Source: Planctomycetes bacterium UBA1662
Lineage (GTDB): Bacteria; Planctomycetota; UBA8108
Assembly (NCBI GenBank): GCA_002320775.1
Contig: DCKY01000052.1
Location: forward strand, 4,277 to 18,889
Reading direction: 5' to 3'
Length of the DNA: 14,613 nt
Shown here in pieces: positions 8,601 to 14,613 of this stretch. The translations under genes were made by a program, and so were the position numbers. The notes beneath the pieces are model-generated. The model was not told the origin of the DNA. It saw only the letters and a program-made list of their open reading frames with translations, and ran no database searches. Numbering within the stretch: the first letter of the stretch is position 1; every line of letters begins with the position of its first letter.

Positions 8601-9333
8601 CCTGGAGGTCGACCTCCCACCAGGAGTTCTCTCCATCGGTTTGGGATACGGAATTGCCGTTTTCTCCATCTCCATCGGTGTTGCCGTCGATGGCTCGTCC
8701 GGCTTCCCAGTCTTCGAGTTGGGATGACTGGGTGGCGACGCCGTTGAGCGCCACATTGGTTCCCGGTCCGATCTTCGGGACGTCGAAGTTGGTTCGCAGG
8801 AAAACAGCTCCGATTCCACTCTCCAGCTCGGTGCGGTCATCATTATCTCCGAAACCGAACCCGGGTATCCCGAGCTGCCAGTTGCGTGATTCGAGGAAAT
8901 TCGTCTGGTTCCATCCGGGAGGCGGGTCGCCGCTTTCCGGCAGCGCGGTCAGGTAGCGCCAGGGGTGATCGAGGTCCAGCATCGTTGGCCGGACCTCGAC
9001 GGACGAGTCGTTGGCAAGGAGCTGTTCGGTGGTCGGGAATCGCAGGTCTTTGCCCGAGCACCAGACGATCAGGCGTTCTCCCGGCGGGATCATGAAAGAT
9101 GGAAACACCCATTTCCGGGGATCATCCGGGTCATCACTGAGAGCGTGGTCTCCGATGTCGTACGGGGCATTGGAGATGTTGAGGAGCTCGATCCAGTCCG
9201 AGCTGTCGCCATCGACATCATTGATGGTTGAATCGTTGGATGCCTGGATCTCGTTAATGACAATCTGGGCGAAGCAGGGCTCTGCGCCGAGCAGGAGAGT
9301 CAATCCAAGGAAGTGGAATACGAATCGAGACAT
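5605..9333 (-). CDS. Secreted multidomain CotH kinase-like protein B with an inserted F5/8 type C (discoidin-like) domain
   Basis: A 1242-residue exported paralog of the downstream CotH-like protein. The ATG at 9333 begins MSRFVFHFLGLTLLLGAEPCFAQ, a signal peptide, and is preceded by AGAGGA at good spacing; the longer frame from 9405 would put 24 polar residues before it. Order: lamin-tail first half (24-94); jelly-roll part 1 (about 141-187); an F5/8C-like domain (about 189-333, 'NVALNGVATQSS', 'AIDGNTDGDG', 'WWEVDLQATHDI', 'FVRISMPG', 'LAEVEIFS'); jelly-roll part 2 (337-423); lamin-tail second half (431-491); chitobiase C-terminal-like domain (505-580); CotH kinase-like region (588-960) with KK at 652-653, NHDWPHNNWY from 818 and CWDAEFG (842-848); IPT/TIG pair (970-1057, 1061-1148); dockerin-like tail (1153-1242) ending in CNxx-like Cys-rich sequence. 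F5/8C domains usually bind carbohydrate or surfaces. It stops with TAG. Substrate and kinase activity are unknown. Confidence 0.93.
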   Translation of the reverse strand: MSRFVFHFLGLTLLLGAEPCFAQIVINEIQASNDSTINDVDGDSSDWIELLNISNAPYDIGDHALSDDPDDPRKWVFPSFMIPPGERLIVWCSGKDLRFPTTEQLLANDSSVEVRPTMLDLDHPWRYLTALPESGDPPPGWNQTNFLESRNWQLGIPGFGFGDNDDRTELESGIGAVFLRTNFDVPKIGPGTNVALNGVATQSSQLEDWEAGRAIDGNTDGDGENGNSVSQTDGENSWWEVDLQATHDISYIKLWNRLDCCSYRLTDFTVTVFNEDRGEIYEESFLSDGSGVLGPCFTVDGINAAGPLEARFVRISMPGRHLSLAEVEIFSLEPNVELEGMVLQVNYDDGFVAWLNGTRVLSVNFPENEEPTFNSNSTRSREARRVQRWMVPEWAGLLRPENNLLAVALLNRTHRSNDLSFMPEIGFSDPTFHTNFQLDSDGEALLLTSPGREILDGIEMPAQNEDRSYGRVPDGTGPFSYLFYPTPGDVNDTHTSQDPIASSINFSPLPGYHNGNTGVVLSANIPFDDFEIRYTTNGSPPTRDRTIYTGPISVTRDTVIRAAGFLDGREVVRSSAGTYFVRRPQPNLPVMSVSMNPADFSNVHNNSGGRGRGSEREAYLEIFNDSGEQAIQTGFGLRLHGGAGRGGDFNTKKAYKAYFRGVYGDTKLRYPLIPDTELEVFDKLVLRSNFNDAIGRNGNGSLLRDQLIRNLHKDMGGHISHGAWYHLFVNTQYRGIYNVVERMDEEFMEDYFPDEGSDWDVMKTGDDVLVGSNQEWNRIQTFLSQNNLSSDDAYNAFGEFVDIENFTSYMIVNIWAQNHDWPHNNWYASRSRTEGGKWRFFCWDAEFGISLSPGGYSSNTITHALNGGGRLAVIFRGLTNNLGYRRYFNDSVDRYLNGPLSPANTRRHLDQLRQIILPDIQDELSLVRANRNQWDRNISTMYTFLSNRNGPFISHVRSEARLAPPPDPTPSIRSVTPAEIVNTGDVVVRVRGSRLVRNIEIFFNDIEAEVINYHGIIGGVSVRVPFDGSLQGPVTVRARNPDADVESDDTAGLFTVSLPAPLVTSIQPSTGSAAGGDTVYLSGGFFLEGATVFFGDQEAPTVTRFGPNADSTVLLQVTTPPGQGAVEVRAVNTIPGRSESIDSVIFTYENADGYIRGDVDAGGDINLTDAVQLLNFLFSGGTEPACAAAADTNRSGSIDMTDAIQILNFLFLGAENFPAPFPGCGQDPLGELLDCDTTRNCQ
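6850..6879. repeat. 30-bp identity shared with paralog A (copy 2)
   Basis: Matches 3427-3456 base for base and encodes the same NHDWPHNNWYA core of the CotH-like domain. Conserved coding sequence of a duplicated gene. Confidence 0.75.
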
Positions 9334-9604
9334 GGTGGATATCCTCTGGCTATCATTCACAGGCTTTCGTTGCTTAAGGATACCTGTGCAACACCCCTTT
9401 GGCACCGTTTTATCGACCTGGAGCTGGCTAAGAACGGTATCGCGTCGTTTTCGTGAAATGGTCGCCCCGCTGTGAATTGTATCTCTTGAGCTTTGGATCC
9501 GGCTGGCGGATGCGGTAGATTTGAGCTTCGGGTTGCTGCGGGGGCTGTTACCGGCGAGAGCCGGGACGTCGTTATTCGGACTCTCCAGAGGAGTGTCTTA
9601 TCTG
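9334..9604. other. Divergent intergenic region, CotH-like B / amidohydrolase 1
   Basis: These 271 bases separate the start codons of two divergent genes for exported proteins and should hold promoters for both directions. Short open frames run into it from both sides, but each is an N-terminal extension preceding a clear signal peptide. The best plus-strand promoter-like match is listed separately. I found no convincing minus-strand -35/-10 pair, operator palindrome or RNA gene. Confidence 0.55.
9493..9521 (+). promoter_or_regulatory. Possible promoter for the amidohydrolase operon
   Basis: TTGGAT (9493-9498), a 17-bp spacer and TAGATT (9516-9521), about 84 bases before the ATG at 9605. Matches to consensus are 3 of 6 and 4 of 6, so this is a weak candidate supported mainly by position and spacing. 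Confidence 0.22.
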
Positions 9605-10918
9605 ATGCTGAAAATCGCCTGCACCCTGTTGATACTGATCCTCGCGCAGTGGACCCCCGTCCTGGCGCAGGAGGTTCCCCATGCGTTCACAGGAGCGAAA
9701 ATCATACCGGTTGAGGGCGAGCCGATCGAGGCCGGGACGCTGCTGGTGGAGGCCGGGGTGATCAAGGCTCTCGGGCCGGCGGGCAAGGTGGCGATTCCCG
9801 CCACTGCGAAGCGTTTCGACCTCAAGGGCAAGGTTGTTATTCCCGGTCTGATCTGTACCCACAGCCACATCGGCGGAATCGGCGGGGGAGATGGCTCGGG
9901 TCCGGTTCAGCCGGACGTCAGGATCTACGATTCCCTCAATGTGCGGGATTCCGGTTTCCGCCGCGCTGTCGCTGGAGGCCTGACGGCCCTGAATATCATG
10001 CCCGGCTCCGGACACCTGCTCAGCGGGCAGACCGTCTATGTGAAGCTGCGCGGCTCGAAGACCATCGAGGGGCTCTGCCTGCGGGACAAGGAGGGACGGA
10101 TTCTCGGCGGCATGAAGATGGCGAATGGGACCAACTCGCAGAGGGCGGCGCCGTTCCCCGGCACTCGCTCCAAGTCAGCGGCGCTGATGAGGGCGGAGTT
10201 CATCCGGGCGGGAGAGTACAGGGACAAGCTCGCGGCCGCGCTCGATGACCCCGAGAAGAAGCCGCCCCGGGATCTGCGCCTTGAGGGTCTCGTCGAGGTC
10301 CTCGAGGGGCGCAGGGTGGTCCATCACCACACCCATCGGCACGACGATATCATGACGGTCCTGAGGCTCTCGCGGGAGTTTGGCTTCCGGGTCGTCCTGC
10401 ACCATGTGAGCGAGGGATGGATGGTGGCCGAGGAGATCGCCAGGGCGAAGGTTCCCTGCTCGATCATCCTTGTTGACAGCCCCGGTGGTAAGCTCGAGGC
10501 GGTCAACCTGGTCTTCAAGACCGGTGGAATCCTCGAGAAGGCCGGGGTTCTCACAGCCTTCCATACCGATGATTGGATCACCGATTCGCGACTCTTCCTG
10601 CGCATGGCTGGGCTCGGGGTGCGGGGAGGGATGAGCCGGGAGGCCGGCCTGGAGGCCCTCACTCTTGCCGGCGCCAAGATGCTCGATCTTGACAAACGCA
10701 TCGGCTCTCTGAAGGTCGGCAAGGATGCGGACTTCGTCATTCTCAACGGTGATCCGTTGAGCGTGTACACCAAGGTGCTCGAGACCTGGGTGGAGGGCCG
10801 GAAGGTCTTTGATCGAGGCGATCCCGACGATCTCCTGCACGCGGTGGGCGGCTATGGAGCGGGAGTGGACCAGGAGCCCTATCACTGCTGCTTCGGTGAA
10901 GAGGGAGGAGGCAGATGA
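9605..10918 (+). CDS. Secreted amidohydrolase family protein with intact metal site
   Basis: A 437-residue exported metal-dependent hydrolase of the amidohydrolase superfamily (imidazolonepropionase / Xaa-Pro dipeptidase-like branch). The ATG at 9605 begins MLKIACTLLILILAQWTPVLAQ, a signal peptide; AGAGGAG at 9587-9593 lies 11 bases upstream. The N-terminal beta-sandwich strands carry 'GAKIIPVEGEPIEAGTLLVE'. The barrel has PGLICTHSHIG with the HxH pair (H86, H88), VVHHHTHR (238-245), VVLHHVSEG (263-271) and AFHTDDWITDSR (318-329), whose Asp can serve as the catalytic acid. The C-terminal sandwich returns with 'GSLKVGKDADFVILNGDP'. Ligand-bearing segments appear complete, so it should be active. 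The substrate (peptide, cyclic amide or other) cannot be told from sequence. It overlaps the next gene by ATGA. Confidence 0.92.
   Translation: MLKIACTLLILILAQWTPVLAQEVPHAFTGAKIIPVEGEPIEAGTLLVEAGVIKALGPAGKVAIPATAKRFDLKGKVVIPGLICTHSHIGGIGGGDGSGPVQPDVRIYDSLNVRDSGFRRAVAGGLTALNIMPGSGHLLSGQTVYVKLRGSKTIEGLCLRDKEGRILGGMKMANGTNSQRAAPFPGTRSKSAALMRAEFIRAGEYRDKLAAALDDPEKKPPRDLRLEGLVEVLEGRRVVHHHTHRHDDIMTVLRLSREFGFRVVLHHVSEGWMVAEEIARAKVPCSIILVDSPGGKLEAVNLVFKTGGILEKAGVLTAFHTDDWITDSRLFLRMAGLGVRGGMSREAGLEALTLAGAKMLDLDKRIGSLKVGKDADFVILNGDPLSVYTKVLETWVEGRKVFDRGDPDDLLHAVGGYGAGVDQEPYHCCFGEEGGGR
10904..10910 (+). promoter_or_regulatory. Strong ribosome binding site inside the end of amidohydrolase 1
   Basis: GGAGGAG lies 4 bases before the ATG at 10915 and 7 bases before the second ATG at 10918. 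The spacing fits the second ATG better, so the downstream protein may start with one Met rather than two. The site lies in the coding sequence of the first gene, as expected for translational coupling. Confidence 0.7.
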
Positions 10919-12156
10919 TGCGGCGAGCTCTGTCGGCTTTGCTCCTGGTGTTCCTTGCGGCCACGTCGGCTTCAGCGCAGCTGGCGGTCAGGGGTAAGAA
11001 GATCTACACCATGGCGGGCCCCGTGGTGGAGGATGGTGTCGTCATTATCCGGGAGGGCAAGGTGGCCGCGATTGGCCGCGCCGCCGACGTGGCCATCCCG
11101 GCGGGCTTCAAGGTGCTCGAGGCGGCCGTGGTGACGCCGGGGCTTATCGATGCGCGCAGCGTTGTAGGCCTCGCCGGCTACTTCAACCATAAGCACGACC
11201 AGGACCAGCTCGAGCGCTCCAGCCCGATGCAGCCGGAGCTCAGGGCTGTTGATTCCTACAATACGCGTGAGGCTCTCATCGAGTGGGTCCGGGGGTATGG
11301 CGTGACGACTCTCCATACCGGGCATGCTCCCGGGGAGCTGATCTCCGGCCAGACCATGATCGTCAAGACCACTGGCAATACTGTAGAGGATGCCGTCATG
11401 GTACCCACCGCCGGCATCTCGCTGACCCTGGGCCCCGGCTCACTGCGCGGCGGGGGGCAATCTCCGGGGACCAGGGGCAAGCAGATGTCCATGCTGCGGG
11501 CCCGGCTGCTCGAGGCGAAGTCCTATCTGGAGAGCCTGGAGCCGCGGGAGCAGAAGCCAGAGAAGGCCGGGGAGGAAGAGAAGAATACGCCTCCGGTGAA
11601 CCTGGGGCTGGCGGCCCTGGCCTCGGTCCTGCGCAAGGAGGTGCCGCTGCTGATTACCGCTCATCGTGCCCAGGATATCGCGACCGCCCTTCGTCTCAAG
11701 AAGGAGTTTGATTTTCGAATGATCCTCGATGGAGGAGCCGAGGCCTACCTGCTGACCGAGGAACTGAAGAAGGCCGGCATTCCGGTGATCATTCACCCCT
11801 CGATGGCTCGCTTCAACGGCGCTCTTCAGAACGCGAGCTTCGAGACGGCCGCGCGCCTGAAGAAGGCCGGGCTGAAGGTGGCGATGCAGAGCGGGTACGA
11901 GAGCTACGTTCCGAAAACCCGGGTTGTCCTGTTCGAGGCCGCGGTGGCCGCGGCGAACGGGCTCGGCTTTGAGGGCGCCCTCGAATTGATCACCACCTCC
12001 GCGGCTGAGATCCTGGGAATCTCCGATAGGGTTGGCTCACTGGCTGTCGGCAAAGATGGAGACCTGGCCCTCTTTGACGGTGATCCCTTCGAGTACACGA
12101 CCCATTGCGTAGGTACCATCATCGAGGGGCGAGTTGTGAGCGAAGCCTCGCGTTGA
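10915..12156 (+). CDS. Secreted amidohydrolase-like protein with degenerate metal site (probable pseudoenzyme)
   Basis: A 413-residue exported homolog of the preceding amidohydrolase, overlapping it by four bases (ATGA). MMRRALSALLLVFLAATSASAQ is a signal peptide. The fold is preserved: 'GKKIYTMAGPVVEDGVVIIREGKVAAIG' in the sandwich, and 'VGSLAVGKDGDLALFDGDPFEYT' at the C-terminus. The expected HxH after 'PGLID' is replaced by A80-R81 (PGLIDARSVVG). LLITAHRAQDI keeps one His (H250), but the next His position reads ILDGGAEAY (D272), and the usual 'HTD' region reads AMQSGYES (323-330). A conserved-looking 'DQDQLERSSPMQPELRAVD' block (95-113) follows. I infer a non-catalytic partner or a protein with altered chemistry, probably made together with the upstream enzyme. 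It ends in TGA. Confidence 0.88.
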   Translation: MMRRALSALLLVFLAATSASAQLAVRGKKIYTMAGPVVEDGVVIIREGKVAAIGRAADVAIPAGFKVLEAAVVTPGLIDARSVVGLAGYFNHKHDQDQLERSSPMQPELRAVDSYNTREALIEWVRGYGVTTLHTGHAPGELISGQTMIVKTTGNTVEDAVMVPTAGISLTLGPGSLRGGGQSPGTRGKQMSMLRARLLEAKSYLESLEPREQKPEKAGEEEKNTPPVNLGLAALASVLRKEVPLLITAHRAQDIATALRLKKEFDFRMILDGGAEAYLLTEELKKAGIPVIIHPSMARFNGALQNASFETAARLKKAGLKVAMQSGYESYVPKTRVVLFEAAVAAANGLGFEGALELITTSAAEILGISDRVGSLAVGKDGDLALFDGDPFEYTTHCVGTIIEGRVVSEASR

Positions 12157-12165
12157 ACGGCGAGG
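12146..12165 (+). other. Inverted repeat overlapping the stop codon of amidohydrolase 2
   Basis: CCTCGC (12146-12151), an 8-base loop containing the TGA, then GCGAGG (12160-12165). Six perfect pairs, but no T-run follows, so intrinsic termination is doubtful. It may be a chance hairpin or an RNA processing or stability element between the coupled pair and the downstream gene. Confidence 0.3.
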
Positions 12166-12235
12166 TCTCCCGGGTGTTGATTTCAGGAGATTACTTCTTT
12201 CTTCACCATGATCCGCCTGTTTCTAATAGGCAGTC

Positions 12236-14613
12236 ATGATTCGTTTTAACCTTCTCTCCGCCCTTTTCATCTTTCTTCACCCCGCGCTTTCCTGCCAGGA
12301 GCCGCCGCCAGGGGATGAGGTCTACCGCCTTGACGTGCCTGCCCGCGCGGGCGGGGGCGAGGGGCCCCTTGACTGGGTCTTTGAGAAGGTGGACAGCGCC
12401 AGGGATGACTGGTCGGTTGAGCGCGCCAGTGACCAGCTCAAGGTCCCTCTCGATAAGCTCTCGGCCTGGCTGGTTACCGGTAAGCCTGATATCGAAGAAT
12501 TGGAGAAGCTCCTGGCCGGGGGGTTCCGTTCGGCAGGCCTGGTGCCGAAGACCTGGAAGGAGACAGCTGGTGGCGCGGGGGACTGGCGTTCCTGGAGGTC
12601 TTCCTCCGCTGGGAAGCCGGAGTCGAGCACGCCGCGAGGCCTGGGTCGCCAGCTCGTTGAGCTGAGCGCTCTCTGCGGTAAGGTCTCGAAGGCGTCCTTC
12701 AAAGTTTTCAGGGCAAGGGAGGCGCCCGGCGGCAAGGACGCGCTGCTTGCGGACTCCCTGCTCGAGCTGGATGGAACAGGCAAGGACGGCAGCTTTCTGC
12801 AGGTCAGGACCGTCTGGACCATGGAGTGGTCCCATGGCCAGGGGTTCCGCTCGATCAACCGCATCGATATTGAGAGGGTCAGGTCGCCGACCCGGGCTTT
12901 CACAGACGCCACCCTCGATTGCCTCGGAGCGGATCCCGCCTTCCGAGCCCAGCTGAGCCGCGGTGTTGGCTATTGGCGAACGAGGATCGATGCATCCAGC
13001 GGCATGGATGTTTACGGGCACCAGGGAGTTTCCGTTGGGGATTACGACGGGGACGGCTGGCTGGACTTCTACGTTCCCCAGCCTGCGGGGCTTCCGAACC
13101 GGCTGTACCGCAATCTCGGCAACGGGAGGTTCGCCGATGTAGCCGAAGCCGCCGGCGTGGATATTCTCGACGTCACCAGCGGTACGCTCTTTGTCGACCT
13201 TGACAACGATGGGGACTCTGACCTGGTGGCGGTTACATCGACCGAGGCTCTTCTTTTTGAGAATGACGGCAAGGGCAGATTCAGCAGGGTTGAATCGAGC
13301 GGCCTGGAGGTCGCCAGCAGGGAGAGCGCCTCGACGCTCGGCTGCGCGGCGGCGGATGTTGACCTGGATGGAGACCTGGACCTCTACGTCTTCAGCTATG
13401 TCTTCTGGGCCGGGGCCGGCTCAAAGCTCCAGTCGACCTACCCCTATCCCTATCACGATGCCAACAACGGGGCGCCGAATTTTCTCTTCCGCAACGAGGG
13501 GAAGCTGCGTTTCAGGGAGGTCACCGGGCCATCCGGTATGGGAGTGAACAACAGGCGCTTCAGCCTGGGCGCCTCCTGGTGCGACTACGACGCGGATGGC
13601 GATCCCGATCTCTACGTCGCGAACGATTTCGGCCGCAACAATCTCTATCGCAATGAAGGCGGAGGGCGGTTCAAGGATGTCGCGGAGGAGCTCGGTGTCG
13701 ATGATGTCGGCAACGGCATGAGCGTTACCTGGGAGGATGTCGACAACGATGGCCTGATGGATCTCTATGTCGGCAATATGTGGTCCTCCGCCGGCGGCAG
13801 GATCGCCGGGCAGCCGCGCTTTGAGCAGGAACGCCTGCGGGAGATCTATCGCAGGATGTCGAGGGGGAACTCACTTTTCAGAAATCTCGGCGATGGCCGC
13901 TTCGAGGACGTCAGCCTGAGGTCCGGGACCTTCTTCGGGCGCTGGTCCTGGTCGGGCCAGTTCCTGGATGTCGAGGGTGACGGCCTGGAGGATCTCTATG
14001 TCGTCAATGGCTTCATCTCCAACGCTAACAAGGACGACTTGTGAAGTTTCTTCTGGCGGCAGGTCGTGTCGCGCGCTACCGGGGTGAAAAGCCGTCTCTC
14101 CAGGTACGAGGGCGCCTGGGAGGCCATCAACAGGTTGATCCGGTCCGGTGGCTCCTGGTCGGGGTTTGAGCGCAACTGCTTCTTCGCCGGAGCGGGCGAT
14201 TCCAGCTTCGTCAACCAGTCCGCGGTCTCAGGGCTCGATTACCTCGAAGATGGCCGGGGGCTGGCTGTCTGGGACTACGACCGTGATGGCGACCCTGATC
14301 TCCTGGTCAAGAACCGCAACGCGCCGCAGGTCAGGATCCTGCGCAATGATTCAAGGTCCGCGTCTCATCGTCTCAAGGTCAGGTTGGAGGGTAGCCGGTC
14401 CAACCGCCAGGGAGTCGGCGCCAGGGTCGTGATTCGCCATGGCGGCAAGAGCAGGGTGAAGGAGCTTCGGGCTGGCTCGGGTTTTCTCTCCCAGAATTCA
14501 CCGGAGCTCTTCTTCGGGATTGGCGCCTCGCTCAAGGTTGACAGCCTGGAGGTGGCCTGGCCTTCGGGGCTGGTCCAGGTTTTCAGGGATCTTCCCGCTG
14601 ATCGGGAGGTCTT
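12236..14613 (+). CDS. Secreted FG-GAP/ASPIC (UnbV, CRTAC1-like) protein, candidate selenoprotein with in-frame TGA; cut by window edge
   Basis: An exported beta-propeller protein, 792 codons visible if the TGA at codon 603 is read through. The N-terminus MIRFNLLSALFIFLHPALSC is a signal peptide; C20 could make it a lipoprotein, but ALSC is a poor lipobox. Residues 30-250 match nothing I recognise. Calcium-binding FG-GAP loops follow: DYDGDGWLD (269), DLDNDGDSD (321), DVDLDGDLD (374), DYDADGDPD (450), DVDNDGLMD (501), DVEGDGLED (578). After TGA the same frame continues SFFWRQVVSR, an ERNCFF segment (C648), a seventh loop DYDRDGDPD (680) and an ASPIC/UnbV domain (about 713-792, 'GVGARVVIRHGGK', 'SLEVAWPSG'). 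The open frame and coherent domains argue against decay. A plain reading stops at 14044 and yields a 602-residue protein lacking the ASPIC domain. Codon 603 is proposed as selenocysteine; a nonsense mutation or sequence error is the alternative. The ribosome site before the ATG at 12236 is weak. Confidence 0.8.
14042..14044 (+). other. In-frame TGA codon, candidate selenocysteine (residue 603)
   Basis: The codons around it read GAC TTG TGA AGT TTC TTC TGG, giving DL-U-SFFW. The same frame has no other stop from 12236 to the window end. The domain it interrupts, and the domain after it, belong to one known family architecture. TGA is otherwise used as a normal stop by four genes in this window. 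Confidence 0.6.
14056..14072 (+). promoter_or_regulatory. Candidate bacterial SECIS hairpin
   Basis: GCGGCA (14056-14061) pairs with TGTCGC (14067-14072): six consecutive pairs including one G-U, closing a five-base GGTCG loop (14062-14066). The loop begins after 17 bases downstream of the TGA. In bacterial SECIS elements the apical loop lies roughly 16-37 bases after UGA and has a G in its first two positions; both hold. GCAGGUC is shared with the E. coli fdhF element, from memory. A bulged U is not evident. An outer CTGG/CCGG pairing (14053-14056 with 14079-14082) may compete with or extend it. Confidence 0.55.

Noticed and set aside
14148..14432. Separate 94-residue gene after the propeller gene
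   Set aside because: It is in a different frame. Frame continuity with the FG-GAP gene gives recognisable ASPIC sequence over the same bases, while this frame gives Arg/Ser-rich shadow text.
14042..14613. Genome-wide reassignment of TGA to an amino acid
   Set aside because: Four other genes in the window (ending at 2188, 2212, 10918 and 12156) stop at TGA at sensible positions, including an ATGA overlap. Recoding would have to be specific to this codon.

Overview
The window looks like a chromosomal segment of a Planctomycetota bacterium. The phylum call is an inference. It rests on two giant secreted CotH-kinase proteins with dockerin-like tails ending in a 'PFPxCGxDP' motif, a secreted FG-GAP/ASPIC protein, a pair of secreted amidohydrolases, and fairly high GC with GC-rich third positions. 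I recognise no mobile element, tRNA, rRNA or CRISPR array.

Layout from left to right: (1) the first 424 codons of dnaE (DNA polymerase III alpha) on the minus strand, cut by the left edge; (2) a 311-bp intergenic region; (3) a small plus-strand gene for a 200-residue cytoplasmic protein with two CxxC knuckles; (4) two tandem paralogous minus-strand genes for very large secreted proteins, combining lamin-tail, jelly-roll, chitobiase-C-terminal-like, CotH kinase-like, two IPT/TIG and dockerin-like segments; (5) a 271-bp divergent intergenic region; (6) two plus-strand secreted amidohydrolase genes overlapping by four bases (ATGA), the first with an intact metal site and the second with most ligands lost; (7) 79 bp further on, a plus-strand gene for a secreted seven-loop FG-GAP beta-propeller with an ASPIC/UnbV domain, running off the right edge.

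The most notable signal is in gene 7. Its frame contains one in-frame TGA (14042-14044, codon 603). The same frame then stays open for the remaining 569 bases and encodes the seventh FG-GAP calcium loop and a full ASPIC/UnbV-like domain. Seventeen bases after the TGA begins the GGTCG loop of a hairpin with a six-pair stem. It shares the heptamer GCAGGUC with the E. coli fdhF SECIS element as I remember it, at nearly the same distance. I propose that this is a selenoprotein with an extracytoplasmic selenocysteine, and that ordinary gene calling would truncate it. Four of the five other genes whose stops lie in the window end in TGA, so genome-wide TGA reassignment is unlikely. A nonsense mutation or sequencing error remains the main alternative.

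Functionally, everything right of dnaE and the small CxxC gene encodes exported proteins: two CotH-like surface proteins, an amidohydrolase/pseudo-amidohydrolase pair that is probably translationally coupled, and the propeller protein. The two amidohydrolases and the propeller gene may form one transcription unit. I see nothing that ties them to one pathway.
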